Shown here in pieces: positions 15,624 through 24,325 of a stretch of 33,448 nucleotides of DNA. The position numbers and the translations under genes were made by a program. The stretch comes from Flavobacterium cheongpyeongense (GTDB lineage Bacteria > Bacteroidota > Bacteroidia > Flavobacteriales > Flavobacteriaceae), in the NCBI RefSeq assembly GCF_003202435.1, contig NZ_QJHK01000033.1, forward strand, positions 1-33,448, written 5' to 3'. Below the pieces are notes generated by a model, which had not been told where the DNA came from, searched no databases, and worked only from the letters and a program-made list of their open reading frames with translations. The first letter of the stretch is position 1. Each line of letters begins with the position of its first letter.

Positions 15624-16895
15624 TTATGTTTTTTCACATTTGATAAATGATAATATTGCATGGCTATCTTCAATTGTAAGTTTTATTAGGTCTAACTCAT
15701 TAAATATCCAAGCACTTTTCAATATGCCATTTTCCATCCAAGTGTCAGTTATTAATTTTGGTTCGCCAAACATATTATTGATTTTAATCAATAGATCCTC
15801 TTTTTCTTGTGGAAGTAAAAACAAATAGTTATTTCCAAAATATTTGTAGAATTTTATTTCATGCTCATTAGTTTTGTCAGTTGAAAGTATATTGAAGAAG
15901 TCTAAAATGTAATGATTGAGATAATATATATTTTCATCGTTTAATGTAGTTAATTGCTCATTTGTTTTTGAATAATTAAAAGCAAAATCAATAAGTTCCA
16001 TTCCATTTTTTAAAACTAAATGATTAGCGTTCCAATATTCTACAAAATTTGATGGTCTGAAAACCTTGGTTTGTATCCCTTTTAATTTGTAAGTTTCAAT
16101 GGATTTATAATATGTATTCTTATCATCGACAATAAAAATATCACATGCGCTTGCGAAAGCGCAATGCATAGAATCGGTAATAGTACTTTTAATTGAATTT
16201 TTATCCTCTTTATACCCTGATATATCGATACCGACAAACAATGATGTTATTTCATCTAGAAAATCTGGAGTTTGTTTAAAATTTGAAAGCCCCCATTCAT
16301 TAAAGTCTTTGAAATCTTTAAATCCTTTACTAGAGGCATTTTCATTAAGATAATTACTGGGGTCGGTATTTTTATTTAAAAGCGTGCCTTTACTTATATT
16401 CATTTCTTTTTGATAAGTTTCTTTTGTCTCACTTGAAAGAAATGAATTTAAAAGACCTTGAAATCCAGATATTATTTTATCCATCTGTTTCGAGTGTTCC
16501 TCTTGCTCTTTTAAAAATTTTGTAGTTTCAGGAAAATAATCAATAACATGATGATTTCCTTTATTTATATTTTCTCCGAAAGTTTCTAATGAATTTCTTT
16601 CTTGAATGTGAGCTTTTATGGTTTCAGTTGGCGGTTTAATATAAAAACCAATATCTTCCCCAAAAGGTTTTTGTATGAGCAAACCATTTGAAAGTGATAA
16701 TGATTCGATATGTCCTTGAATATTTGCCCAGCCAACCTTTACGTAACTTTCATAAATGTCAAGTATATGTGCAGTAGAAAAAGGAAAAAGATACTGATTT
16801 TCATCTAAAAGAATATTTCTTAATTCTGGATAAGGAGAAACATTTGAATGCTTAATTCTACTGTACGCATTCCAATCTAAATATATCCTTATCAT
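15624..16895 (-). CDS. PIN-like domain protein
   Basis: A 423-residue protein starting MIRIYLDWNAYSRIK, the typical first strand of a PIN-fold nuclease with an early aspartate (Asp7). Residues 237-262 (STITDSMHCAFASACDIFIVDDKN) fit the later PIN motif, in which Asp, an H/C-A helix and (F/I)xTxD-like residues complete the metal site. Between them is a long helical insertion (about 90-215). The C-terminal ~130 residues are unassigned. An RNase or toxin/defence effector is plausible. No antitoxin gene accompanies it in the cassette. Start 44 bp from the boundary; ends GTTACCGGTA / TTACCGGTAAC. Confidence 0.7.
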   Translation of the reverse strand: MIRIYLDWNAYSRIKHSNVSPYPELRNILLDENQYLFPFSTAHILDIYESYVKVGWANIQGHIESLSLSNGLLIQKPFGEDIGFYIKPPTETIKAHIQERNSLETFGENINKGNHHVIDYFPETTKFLKEQEEHSKQMDKIISGFQGLLNSFLSSETKETYQKEMNISKGTLLNKNTDPSNYLNENASSKGFKDFKDFNEWGLSNFKQTPDFLDEITSLFVGIDISGYKEDKNSIKSTITDSMHCAFASACDIFIVDDKNTYYKSIETYKLKGIQTKVFRPSNFVEYWNANHLVLKNGMELIDFAFNYSKTNEQLTTLNDENIYYLNHYILDFFNILSTDKTNEHEIKFYKYFGNNYLFLLPQEKEDLLIKINNMFGEPKLITDTWMENGILKSAWIFNELDLIKLTIEDSHAILSFIKCEKT

Positions 16896-16932
16896 AAGCT
16901 TCTAATTTAGCACAGATTTTCTTTAAAGTTAC

Positions 16933-17058
16933 CGGTAACGTTCTCGCGCCTCTAGCTGTTTGCAACTTATGAAACAGAGTATTTTCGGCTAAACGAAAAT
17001 AGGAATTAAAAACGATAATTCCACTAAATTTGCAAATAGCTAGAGGCATGTGTTATGG
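16933..17058 (-). repeat. attC-like site 20 (family B)
   Basis: Outer heptamers CGGTAAC and GTTATGG. The right outer arm reads AGAGGCATG instead of AGAGGCGTG. Confidence 0.85.
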
Positions 17059-17378
17059 TGTGTAGCGACACGTCTGTTAAGCACGCACTATTTTCCATTC
17101 CAATTATCGATTTCAATTTCGGCAAGTTTTTCCGCCTTCCGATTTTCAGTTCCAAATAGTTTCCGTCTTTGAATTCCAAACTTTAGTTAAATCTCAAAAA
17201 AAATGCGACAAAAAAATCCGCTTTCGGTTGTCCGATAAGCGGTTCACGTTTGTTAGTCCGCAACAATTAGGTATCAATTTCGGTTTCGGTCAGCTTTGTT
17301 TTTGCTTCATTTTGTTTTCCGAACTACAACACCGGATTAAAATCAGCTGATTCTCGTCGGCGGAGCTATACACCATAA
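16939..17378 (-). mobile_element. Recurrent non-coding cassette, copy 5
   Basis: A 440-bp unit with terminator-like hairpin at 17210-17242. AACAATTAGG replaces the usual AACAATTCGG. Confidence 0.85.
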
Positions 17379-17504
17379 CGTCTCCGCGCTACAAGCAGTT
17401 TGGGACTAAATTAAGCCCATTATTCGGATTTGCCAAATCTTCCAAATACAAAACCAATATCAAATTAAACCTAATACCCAAATTGCTTGTAGCGTGTGTT
17501 AGGC
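17373..17504 (-). repeat. attC-like site 21
   Basis: Outer heptamers CCATAAC and GTTAGGC (a perfect GTTRRRY); family A1 arms. The stop codon of the next gene uses its TTA. Confidence 0.86.
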
Positions 17505-17816
17505 GTTCGCTTTTTCTTTTTCAATTGTTATATTTTTCGGAACTCTAATTCTATAGATAAATCCTGATATTTTCCCGTCTGGAGTTAAATCTTTATAACT
17601 TGTTTTAATATATGGTCTTCCACCATCATTTGAATGAAATTCTTCTTTTAAATATTCTATCTCCTCATCTTTTAATTCTCTAACGGTCCCATTATTTTCG
17701 ACATAAACAAATTCAAATCCATTTTCTTTAGGTCTTAAACGGCGGAAATATTTATAGTAAATTATGAAAACAACAATCAAAATAGAGATTAAAATTATGA
17801 GTGGAATTATTTTCAT
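17499..17816 (-). CDS. Single-pass membrane protein, unknown function
   Basis: A 105-residue protein with one membrane segment at about 3-22 followed by YKYFRRLRPKENG, then a domain of about 75 residues with VYVENNGTVRELKDEEIEYLKEEFHSNDGGRPYIK. That stretch suggests a small alpha/beta domain with an acidic helix. The last codons run into the attC and its TAA stop is part of the core site (GCCTAAC on the coding strand). It follows the secreted protein gene by 5 bp and is probably cotranslated. Confidence 0.68.
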   Translation of the reverse strand: MKIIPLIILISILIVVFIIYYKYFRRLRPKENGFEFVYVENNGTVRELKDEEIEYLKEEFHSNDGGRPYIKTSYKDLTPDGKISGFIYRIRVPKNITIEKEKANA

Positions 17817-17821
17817 AATTT

Positions 17822-18325
17822 TTATTTTTCAAATCTCCATTTTTCTAGAACCAATGTAATAATTACATCATTCCAAGTTTCATAATTAACCAAATTTGGT
17901 AAAATTGGAATTATACTTGTCGAAAGCCATTTGTTATGCCCAACAATATACATCATTGCATTATAATTTAGTTTTCGGTCAAATGGGTTAGTAACTTTCA
18001 ACATCATTCCTTCAGGTTTTTTATCTTTAACATTCTGTAAGAATTCAATTTGTATAGTTCTTTTTGGTTCGACAATTTTGTCTACGACTTTCATTGAGTA
18101 TATTGTATCATTTTTAATTTCAACTTCAACATTCAATTTTTCTGTTGGGTAAATTTGAATAATATTTTCTTTTACAAAAAATTTTGATTTTGGAATATCC
18201 ATTTGATAAAACTGCTCGTTGTCAACAGCTAATTTCAAAACAAAAGGTTCTCTTTCTTTTATTTCATTCTGCGAATAGCAAAAATTTGCAATAAATAATA
18301 TAATTATAAATAGGTTTTTTTTCAT
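17822..18325 (-). CDS. Secreted protein, unknown function
   Basis: A 167-residue protein with signal peptide MKKNLFIIILFIANFCYSQ. The mature part is strand-rich (FVLKLAVDNEQFYQMDIP, LNVEVEIKNDTIYSMKVVD, RTIQIEFLQNV), consistent with a periplasmic beta-sandwich, but no family is recognised. It is the first gene of a two-gene cassette. Start 41 bp from the boundary; ends GTTAGGCGT / ACGCCTAAC. Confidence 0.7.
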   Translation of the reverse strand: MKKNLFIIILFIANFCYSQNEIKEREPFVLKLAVDNEQFYQMDIPKSKFFVKENIIQIYPTEKLNVEVEIKNDTIYSMKVVDKIVEPKRTIQIEFLQNVKDKKPEGMMLKVTNPFDRKLNYNAMMYIVGHNKWLSTSIIPILPNLVNYETWNDVIITLVLEKWRFEK

Positions 18326-18359
18326 ATTTCTTTTTTGGTTTCTACAGATGGAAAGTGAC

Positions 18360-18491
18360 GCCTAACGTTCCCGCGCTACAAGCAGTTTGGGACTAAATTA
18401 AGCCCATTCTTCGGATTTACCAAATCTTCCAAATACAAACCAATTTTTCAATTAAGCCAAATCCCCAAATTGCTTGTAGCGTGTGTTAGCC
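18360..18491 (-). repeat. attC-like site 22
   Basis: Outer heptamers GCCTAAC (perfect RYYYAAC) and GTTAGCC; family A1 arms. Confidence 0.86.
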
Positions 18492-18503
18492 GGCGTTATT
18501 TCT

Positions 18504-18995
18504 TTAAGATGCTAATATTCTTTCACTTTTCATTATCGTTAACGCTTTTTCTGTTTCGTTTGTTCCGTCATTTAATGAACCTGGAAGCATAATCAAACGC
18601 TTCTTTAATTTTCCATTTTCGTCTTCGAACAAAATTTCAAATCTTGAACGTGTTAGCCCAATTTTTGCATTTATAAATTTCGCTTCTTTTATTTTACTTC
18701 TTTCTATTATTGGAGTTGCAGAGTTATTAATACTTTTTATAATTCCGTAAATTAAGAATATTGCTAATAAACCAAAGAATAAAACTGAAACATTTTCTCC
18801 CTTTTGAAAGCTTGAATATGCTGAATATATTAAGAATATTGAAATTGTAGAATAAATTAATAAAATTCTAGAGATTCCATTTCCGACAGTTATTTTCGCT
18901 ACATTTCCAATTATCCCGTCTCTTGATAAAATTATTTTGTCTGATAAAATATGACAAAATCCTGTTTTAGTTTTGAATGTTTTTTCGTTTTCCAT
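18504..18995 (-). CDS. Two-pass membrane protein, unknown function
   Basis: A 163-residue protein. It begins with a beta-rich region (FKTKTGFCHILSDKIILSRDGIIGN), then a membrane hairpin at about 43-60 and 70-87, then a cytoplasmic beta domain (KIKEAKFINAKIGLTRSRFEILFEDENGKLKKRLIML). The arrangement resembles a bacterial PH-like domain interrupted by a two-helix hairpin. Homologues with this FxTKTGxCxxLxDKIxLxRDG start are, as I recall, common in flavobacteria and poorly named. Second gene of its cassette, 8 bp after the upstream gene. Confidence 0.65.
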   Translation of the reverse strand: MENEKTFKTKTGFCHILSDKIILSRDGIIGNVAKITVGNGISRILLIYSTISIFLIYSAYSSFQKGENVSVLFFGLLAIFLIYGIIKSINNSATPIIERSKIKEAKFINAKIGLTRSRFEILFEDENGKLKKRLIMLPGSLNDGTNETEKALTIMKSERILAS

Positions 18996-19003
18996 TTTCT
19001 AGT

Positions 19004-19300
19004 TTATTGAAGCATTGCAATTATCATTGTTATTGAAAAGTATAAAAAGAAGGACAGAGATAATATTGTCCAAAGTAATCTTGCTTTTAAAGTTATATTA
19101 GTTTCTTTCATTATTAATATTCCATTTGCAACCGACAATGCTAATAATAAAAAAAAGAGAAAAAGAGTTAATGGTTTTCCATTTGAATAAATCCAACGAA
19201 ATTCAGAATTAAATCTGAAATTATCTGCAAATTTTGATAGTATAAAATTACATACGAAGGCAATTAAAATCAGTATTGTATATTTTCTTAATTGTATCAA
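19004..19300 (-). CDS. Small three-pass membrane protein
   Basis: A 98-residue protein with three hydrophobic segments (about 7-25, 43-62 and 73-96). No motif. First gene of a two-gene cassette with the PH-like membrane protein; the tight 8-bp gap suggests the products act together in the membrane. Start 40 bp from the boundary; cassette ends GTTAGCCGGCGTTAT / ATAATGACGGCTAAC. Confidence 0.65.
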   Translation of the reverse strand: MIQLRKYTILILIAFVCNFILSKFADNFRFNSEFRWIYSNGKPLTLFLFFLLLALSVANGILIMKETNITLKARLLWTILSLSFFLYFSITMIIAMLQ

Positions 19301-19333
19301 ATTTGATTTTTTTACGATTTTTCGGATAATGAC

Positions 19334-19465
19334 GGCTAACGTTTTGCAGCTTGGCGCTAGTAGCGAAGCCAGCGAACGTATTATTTTCGGTTAAATATAA
19401 ACATTTTCGGGAAGAAAATTATGAACTTAAAGCAAATAAGCTATTGCGCCAAACTGCTGTTAGCG
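19334..19465 (-). repeat. attC-like site 23
   Basis: Outer heptamers GGCTAAC and GTTAGCG. Arms GCAGCTTGGCGC and GCGCCAAACTGC (family C variant). Confidence 0.83.
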
Positions 19466-19470
19466 GAAGG

Positions 19471-20334
19471 TTATGTTATCTGATAAGTTTCTTTATATTC
19501 ACTAATCATATCAAACGGAATACTTACAATACTCATATTGTGAATTCTCCCTTTTTGTTCTTGGTTTAATGTTATTTTCAAAGTATTTGTTTTGGTTTTG
19601 TATTGGCCAACAAAGGTTTCTATATTTTGTATAGCAAGATTTAATTCTTCCTTTTGACATTTGTAAATGTATCTTTGAATTTCTGAACCAATCTTTTCTA
19701 GTTCTTCGATAAGAGGCTTCAAATTTATAGTGTCGCCATATTTATTTATTTCTTCACAAAGATTACTTTTAAAAATATCTTTTTCCATTGTTAGCATTTC
19801 AGTATACAATTCAAGTTTAATTTCTCCATGTCTTTTTTCTGGGTCAATTTCAGATAAATCAGCATCGTAATTTAATGCGACAAGAGGAAATCCTAAATGA
19901 ACATAATAGTGTCTCAATTTCCATAGAAAACGATATGAAAAATAGTTGTCGTAAAATTTATTTGTTAAAAGTGTAAATTCATCTGATACTTTAGGTTCTC
20001 TGTATTTTCTTTTTAAATATTTTAAGCCATTATCTACAAAAAAATTGAATGATGATAAGACGTTAAAAATAACTTTGTTCAATATTAATAGTAAATTCAA
20101 ATCCTTATTCATGTTGATATTTACATCAGTAACAGGAACTTTATTAAATGCTTCAGCGCATTTTTTAAATTCTGCTACATTAACTTGGAAATATTTAAAA
20201 ACAATAAATTGGGAATATGCGTTTGTAATTGTATCGCAATCTTGTTTGAGCTCTTGATAACTACTTTCATTAATTGTCTTTACCGGAAAAAGATCGTTAT
20301 TTTCAAAAGTACAAATTCTGATTAACTCGTTCAT
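19471..20334 (-). CDS. HEPN-like helical protein (tentative)
   Basis: A 287-residue, largely helical cytoplasmic protein. LWKLRHYYVHLG (138-148) contains R-x4-H (Arg141, His146), the signature of HEPN RNases, within a helix preceded by another long helix (NLLLILNKVIFNVLSSFNFFVDNGLKYL), as expected for the fold. The motif is short, so the call is an inference. If correct, a toxin or defence RNase is plausible; no partner antitoxin is encoded in the cassette. Start 45 bp from the boundary; ends GTTAGCGGAA / TTTCCGCTAAC. Confidence 0.6.
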   Translation of the reverse strand: MNELIRICTFENNDLFPVKTINESSYQELKQDCDTITNAYSQFIVFKYFQVNVAEFKKCAEAFNKVPVTDVNINMNKDLNLLLILNKVIFNVLSSFNFFVDNGLKYLKRKYREPKVSDEFTLLTNKFYDNYFSYRFLWKLRHYYVHLGFPLVALNYDADLSEIDPEKRHGEIKLELYTEMLTMEKDIFKSNLCEEINKYGDTINLKPLIEELEKIGSEIQRYIYKCQKEELNLAIQNIETFVGQYKTKTNTLKITLNQEQKGRIHNMSIVSIPFDMISEYKETYQIT

Positions 20335-20372
20335 AAATGGTTTTTATTTGCACATTAGTTGTTATAACTTTC

Positions 20373-20498
20373 CGCTAACGTTCTCGCGCCTCTAGCTGTT
20401 TGCAACTTATGAAACTGAGTATTTTCGGCTAAACGAAAATAGGAATTAAAAACGATAATTCCACTAAATTTGCAAATAGCTAGAGGCGTGTGTTATGG
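20373..20498 (-). repeat. attC-like site 24 (family B)
   Basis: Outer heptamers CGCTAAC and GTTATGG; family B stem and inner hairpins. Confidence 0.85.
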
Positions 20499-20818
20499 TG
20501 TGTAGCGACACGTCTGTTAAGCACGCACTATTTGCCATTCCAATTATCGATTTCAATTTCGGCAATCTTTTCCGCCTTTCGATTTTCCGTTCTACATAGT
20601 TTCCGTCTTTGAATTCCAAACTTTAGTTAAATCTCAAAAAAAATGCGACAAAAAAATCCGCTTTCGGTTGTCCGATAAGCGGTTCACGTTTGTTAGTCCG
20701 CAACAATTCGGCACCAATTTCGGTTTCGGTCAGCTTTGTTTTTGCTTCATTTTGTTTTCCGAACTACAACACCGGATTAAAATCAGCTGATTCTCGTCGG
20801 CGGAGCTATACACCATAA
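20379..20818 (-). mobile_element. Recurrent non-coding cassette, copy 6 (doublet with copy 7)
   Basis: A 440-bp unit, hairpin at 20650-20682. It has private changes such as TTTGCCATT and GTTCTACATAG. Confidence 0.85.
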
Positions 20819-20938
20819 CGTTCCCGCGCCTCTAGCTGTTTGCAACTTATGAAACAGAGTATTTTCGGCTAAACGAAAATAGGAATTAAAAATGATAATT
20901 CCACTAAAGATGCAAATAGCTAGAGGCGTGTGTTATGG
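20813..20938 (-). repeat. attC-like site 25 (family B)
   Basis: Between copies 6 and 7; CCATAAC and GTTATGG are exact complements. Confidence 0.85.
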
Positions 20939-21258
20939 TGTGTAGCGACACGTCTGTTAAGCACGCACTATTTTCCATTCCAATTATCGATTTCAATTTC
21001 GACAAGTTTTTCCGCCTTCCGATTTTCCGTTCCAAATAGTTTCCGTCTTTGAATTCCAAACTTTAGTTAAATCTCAAAAAAAATGCGACAAAAAAATCCG
21101 CTTTCGTTTGTCCGATAAGCGGTTCACGTTTGTTAGTCCGCAACAATTCGGTATCAATTTCGGTTTTGGTCAGCTTGGTTTTTGCTTCATTTTGTTTTCC
21201 GAACTACAACACCGGATTAAAATAAGCTGATTCTCGTCGGCGGAGCTATACACCATAA
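20819..21258 (-). mobile_element. Recurrent non-coding cassette, copy 7
   Basis: A 440-bp unit, hairpin at 21090-21122 with the CGTTTGTCC loop variant; AATAAGCTG replaces AATCAGCTG. Confidence 0.85.
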
Positions 21259-21384
21259 CGTTCCCGCGCTACAAGCAGTTTGGGACTAAATTAAGCCCAT
21301 TATTTGGATTTGCCAAATCTTCCAAATACAAAACCATTTTTCCATTAAGCCAAATCCCCAAATTGCTTGTAGCGTGTGTTACCA
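21253..21384 (-). repeat. attC-like site 26
   Basis: Outer heptamers CCATAAC and GTTACCA; family A1 arms. The stop codon of the PLD-like gene lies in its right heptamer. Confidence 0.86.
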
Positions 21385-22371
21385 CCAGTTTTTCTTTTCG
21401 ATTGGTTTTATTTTATCAAATATTTCTTTAATTATTTTCTTATTTATAAATGGCTCAAAGTTCATTAACCATAAATCATCCTCAATAATTATATTTACCT
21501 CATTTTCAATTAACCTCGTAATTTCCTCAGTAGGAATTATTTTTTCAATTTTTCTTTTAAATGCTATTTCTAAACTTCTTGTATTTTCTATTAACTCGTC
21601 ATTAATTAAATGATATAAATTTTCCTTTCCACTAAAAAAGTCAAGAGTTAAATTCATATTTTCATTTTCAATCCATTTTTTTATAATTTCTTTATTTACA
21701 GGCAATTCAAATTCCGAAGTAATATCTTCATTATACTTTATTTTAGAGTTAAAAACTAAACCAGGTAAATAGAATAATGAATCTCCTAATCCATTATCGT
21801 AGGTATAACATTCTCCAATTTCTATTTTTTCTTTAAATGCGTTATATTCTTTTTTCGCGAAATTATAATAAGTTGATATTATCGATTGTGCAAATTTCGG
21901 ATGCTGGAAAAGTAGTAATATATTTTCATCTTTAAAATTTTCAATTGTTATAAACTGAAATAACCTAAAGTAATAATTACTTAAATTATCAGAGTTTACT
22001 ATTATTATATTTTCTAAATTCCAATTTGCTTTTTTTGAATAATTATATGACCCAGTAATCGTTGTTTGATTATCAATAATCATAAATTTATTATGAAGAA
22101 ATATACCCGTTAAATTCTTTTTTACTTTAATGCCAACAGAATCGAAGTCAGATTTTGTATTTGAAAAATAATTGTCATTTATATAATTATCATCTACTAC
22201 AATTTCTATAATTATGTTTGGATTCTTTTTTTTTAAGTTAATAAGACTATTTTTTATATCATTATTAGTAAACCAAGCCATTGCAATATATATTGACTTT
22301 TCTGTAGAACTAATGTATTCTATTAACTTTTTTTCAATTCCTTTTATATAGACTTTTGGTTCGGCAATCAT
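21379..22371 (-). CDS. Phospholipase D-like (HKD) domain protein, probable nuclease
   Basis: A 330-residue protein. Residues 6-125 form one PLD domain: KKLIEYISSTEKSIYIAMAWFTN, then HNKFMIID (93-100, the HxKxxxxD motif) and GSYNYSKKANWNLEN (107-121). A single HKD motif implies a homodimeric active site, as in Nuc/BfiI-type nucleases. The C-terminal ~200 residues are unassigned and may bind a target or sense a signal. A defence nuclease is plausible. The C-terminal Trp-Trp-stop is encoded by the cassette end (CCACCA on the plus strand) and the core TTA. Start 21 bp from the boundary. Confidence 0.8.
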   Translation of the reverse strand: MIAEPKVYIKGIEKKLIEYISSTEKSIYIAMAWFTNNDIKNSLINLKKKNPNIIIEIVVDDNYINDNYFSNTKSDFDSVGIKVKKNLTGIFLHNKFMIIDNQTTITGSYNYSKKANWNLENIIIVNSDNLSNYYFRLFQFITIENFKDENILLLFQHPKFAQSIISTYYNFAKKEYNAFKEKIEIGECYTYDNGLGDSLFYLPGLVFNSKIKYNEDITSEFELPVNKEIIKKWIENENMNLTLDFFSGKENLYHLINDELIENTRSLEIAFKRKIEKIIPTEEITRLIENEVNIIIEDDLWLMNFEPFINKKIIKEIFDKIKPIEKKNWW

Positions 22372-22385
22372 TTTTTTAAAATTGG

Positions 22386-22511
22386 TGGTAACGTTCTCGC
22401 GCCTCTAGCTGTTTGCAACTTATGAAACAGAGTATTTTCGGCTAAACGAAAATAGGAATTAAAAATGATAATTCCACTAAATTTGCAAATAGCTAGAGGC
22501 GTGTGTTATGG
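22386..22511 (-). repeat. attC-like site 27 (family B)
   Basis: Outer heptamers TGGTAAC and GTTATGG; family B stem and inner hairpins. Confidence 0.85.
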
Positions 22512-22832
22512 TGTGTAGCGACACGTCTGTTAAGCACGCACTATTTTCCATTCTAATTATCGATTTCAATTTCGGCAATCTTTTCCGCCTTCCGATTTTC
22601 CGTTCCAAATAGTTTCCGTCTTTGAATTCCAAACTTTAGTTAAATCTCAAAAAAAATGCGACAAAAAAAATCCGCTTTCGTTTGTCCGATAAGCGGTTCA
22701 CGTTTGTTAGTCCGCAACAATTCGGCATCAATTTCGGTTTCGGTCAGCTTTGTTTTTACTTCATTTTGTTTTCCGAACTACAACACCGGATTAAAATCAG
22801 CTGATTCTCGTCGGCGGAGCTATACACCATAA
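22392..22832 (-). mobile_element. Recurrent non-coding cassette, copy 8
   Basis: A 441-bp unit, hairpin at 22663-22696. TTTTTACTTC replaces TTTTTGCTTC, which removes a possible ATGAAGC start seen in other copies only by context, again showing no coding constraint. Confidence 0.85.
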
Positions 22833-22959
22833 CGTTTGGCCGCTTGGCGATGTGGCGGATTAAGAAAGCCTTAAATTTCGGTTAAACACTAATTTTCCAA
22901 GTACAAAACCAACTTTAAATTAAGCCTAAACCCGCCATATTGCCAAACGGCGGTTGTAT
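22827..22959 (-). repeat. attC-like site 28
   Basis: Outer heptamers CCATAAC and GTTGTAT. Arms GGCCGCTTGGCGATGTGGCGG and CCGCCATATTGCCAAACGGC: a family C relative with a changed outer stem. Confidence 0.83.
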
Positions 22960-22964
22960 GCTGT

Positions 22965-23678
22965 TTATTGGATTATTTCTGTATACATTGTTACAGAAAC
23001 AACATAATTTATTAGTTCGCCACTTGAACTTACACCTTTTCCGCCCATTCCTTTTCCATATGATTCAAATTGGTATGTTTCAACTCTATTTCCAGAATTA
23101 TCGTTAGGACTTTTATTCGATTGCATATAAATTATACTTCCCGTTTTTATTTCGCTGGTTTTCGCTAATCTTTTTGTTGTTTCAATTGCATCAAGAACAG
23201 CTAATTCTTGTGCTTTTTTCAAAAAATCAAATGCTTCTGTGTTGAAGTATGAAATTTTTTCAATTTTATTGAATTTAGTGGCTAATAATTCTTCTGTAAA
23301 ATCCTGCATTCTTTTAATGTCTTTCAAAGTAAATATTAACTTTTGAGATGATGCAAAACCAATAAAAACTTCTCTATTCAATTTTTCATCCCATCTGGTT
23401 GATTTATTTGTTGATATCAAACTTGTTTTAATATCTAAAGAATCTGCAACATATTTTTTTACGATTTTTAAAACTTCATTTGTTGTCTTTTGATTTTCAT
23501 TGATTGCTTCTCTCAAAGTAGGCTTCACGTGATTGAAGGCAATCGTAATTTGACAAGCATTTGGAAATGCTGTAACAGTTCCTACACCAATTGCACTGAT
23601 TTTTGGTTTATTATTCTGTTCGTTTTGAGCAAACAAATTACAGCTAATGATTAAAAGGACTAGACAAATTCGGTTCAT
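22965..23678 (-). CDS. SIMPL-domain (DUF541) exported protein
   Basis: A 237-residue protein. After a signal peptide (MNRICLVLLIISCNLFAQ), PKISAIGVGTVTAFPNACQITIAF opens a SIMPL domain. It continues with a helix LREAINENQKTTNEVLKIVKKY, the strands IKTSLISTNKSTRWDEK and FIGFASSQKLIFTLKDI, and FDFLKKAQELAVLDAIETTKRLAKTSEI. This is a full-length family member. SIMPL proteins are periplasmic and their biochemical role is not settled. Sole gene of its cassette; start 34 bp from the boundary; ends GTTGTATGCTGTTTA / TAAATAGCATACAAC. Confidence 0.88.
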   Translation of the reverse strand: MNRICLVLLIISCNLFAQNEQNNKPKISAIGVGTVTAFPNACQITIAFNHVKPTLREAINENQKTTNEVLKIVKKYVADSLDIKTSLISTNKSTRWDEKLNREVFIGFASSQKLIFTLKDIKRMQDFTEELLATKFNKIEKISYFNTEAFDFLKKAQELAVLDAIETTKRLAKTSEIKTGSIIYMQSNKSPNDNSGNRVETYQFESYGKGMGGKGVSSSGELINYVVSVTMYTEIIQ

Positions 23679-23705
23679 ATTTTTCGTTTTTTTTGGTTAA
23701 ATAGC

Positions 23706-23837
23706 ATACAACGTTCCCGCGCTACAAGTAGTTTGGGACTAAATTAAGCCCATTATTCGGATTTGCCAAATCTTCCAAATACAAAACCAACTTTCCATTA
23801 AGCCTAATACCCAAATTGCTTGTAGCGTGTGTTATGC
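23706..23837 (-). repeat. attC-like site 29
   Basis: Outer heptamers ATACAAC and GTTATGC; family A1 arms. Confidence 0.85.
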
Positions 23838-24296
23838 ACAGTGCTTTTTTAGTTTCTGTGTAGAATTAATTATAGCTTTTATCACAGTTATTGTAACTAA
23901 TATTTGAAGAAAAGAAAACAAAGCTATTTCATAATTTAAACCTGTTATTTTTTCAGCAGGAAGTTCTTTTTCAAACACATTCTTCATATTTTGAGCAGTA
24001 TCAATAAAATTCAAGAAAAAGTAAGTCAAGGCTAAACCAGCTATCAGCAATAATAAATTATGAAAAAGGTTATTGAATTTCTGTTTAAACTGTCTAACTA
24101 ACGTCAATATGAACAATGAAGCTAACCAAAAAAAAGATAACATTAATCCAGCTGTCATTTGAATGTTATTACCAAAAATGGGGATAACAAAGGTGGTTTT
24201 AGAGTATGTAATTCTACTAAGAAAAGCTATTCCAAATAACCCGATTATTAAACTCAACAAAAAATATAGAAATTCAAATAGTATAGTTTTTTTCAT
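23832..24296 (-). CDS. Four-pass membrane protein, unknown function
   Basis: A 154-residue protein with hydrophobic segments at about 9-29, 44-65, 77-97 and 126-146. No motif. Its last codons TGT-GCA-TAA are the cassette end and core site, so the TAA stop lies in the attC heptamer. Start 36 bp from the boundary; ends GTTATGCACAGTGC / GCATTGTGCATAAC form a long inverted repeat. Confidence 0.68.
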   Translation of the reverse strand: MKKTILFEFLYFLLSLIIGLFGIAFLSRITYSKTTFVIPIFGNNIQMTAGLMLSFFWLASLFILTLVRQFKQKFNNLFHNLLLLIAGLALTYFFLNFIDTAQNMKNVFEKELPAEKITGLNYEIALFSFLQILVTITVIKAIINSTQKLKKHCA

Positions 24297-24325
24297 GTCG
24301 TTTAGTTACTGTGGTTTTGCATTGT

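Noticed and set aside
16858..17049. A 63-residue minus-strand ORF from attC site 20 into the PIN gene region
   Set aside because: It overlaps the true start of the PIN-like gene in another frame and is made mostly of attC sequence.
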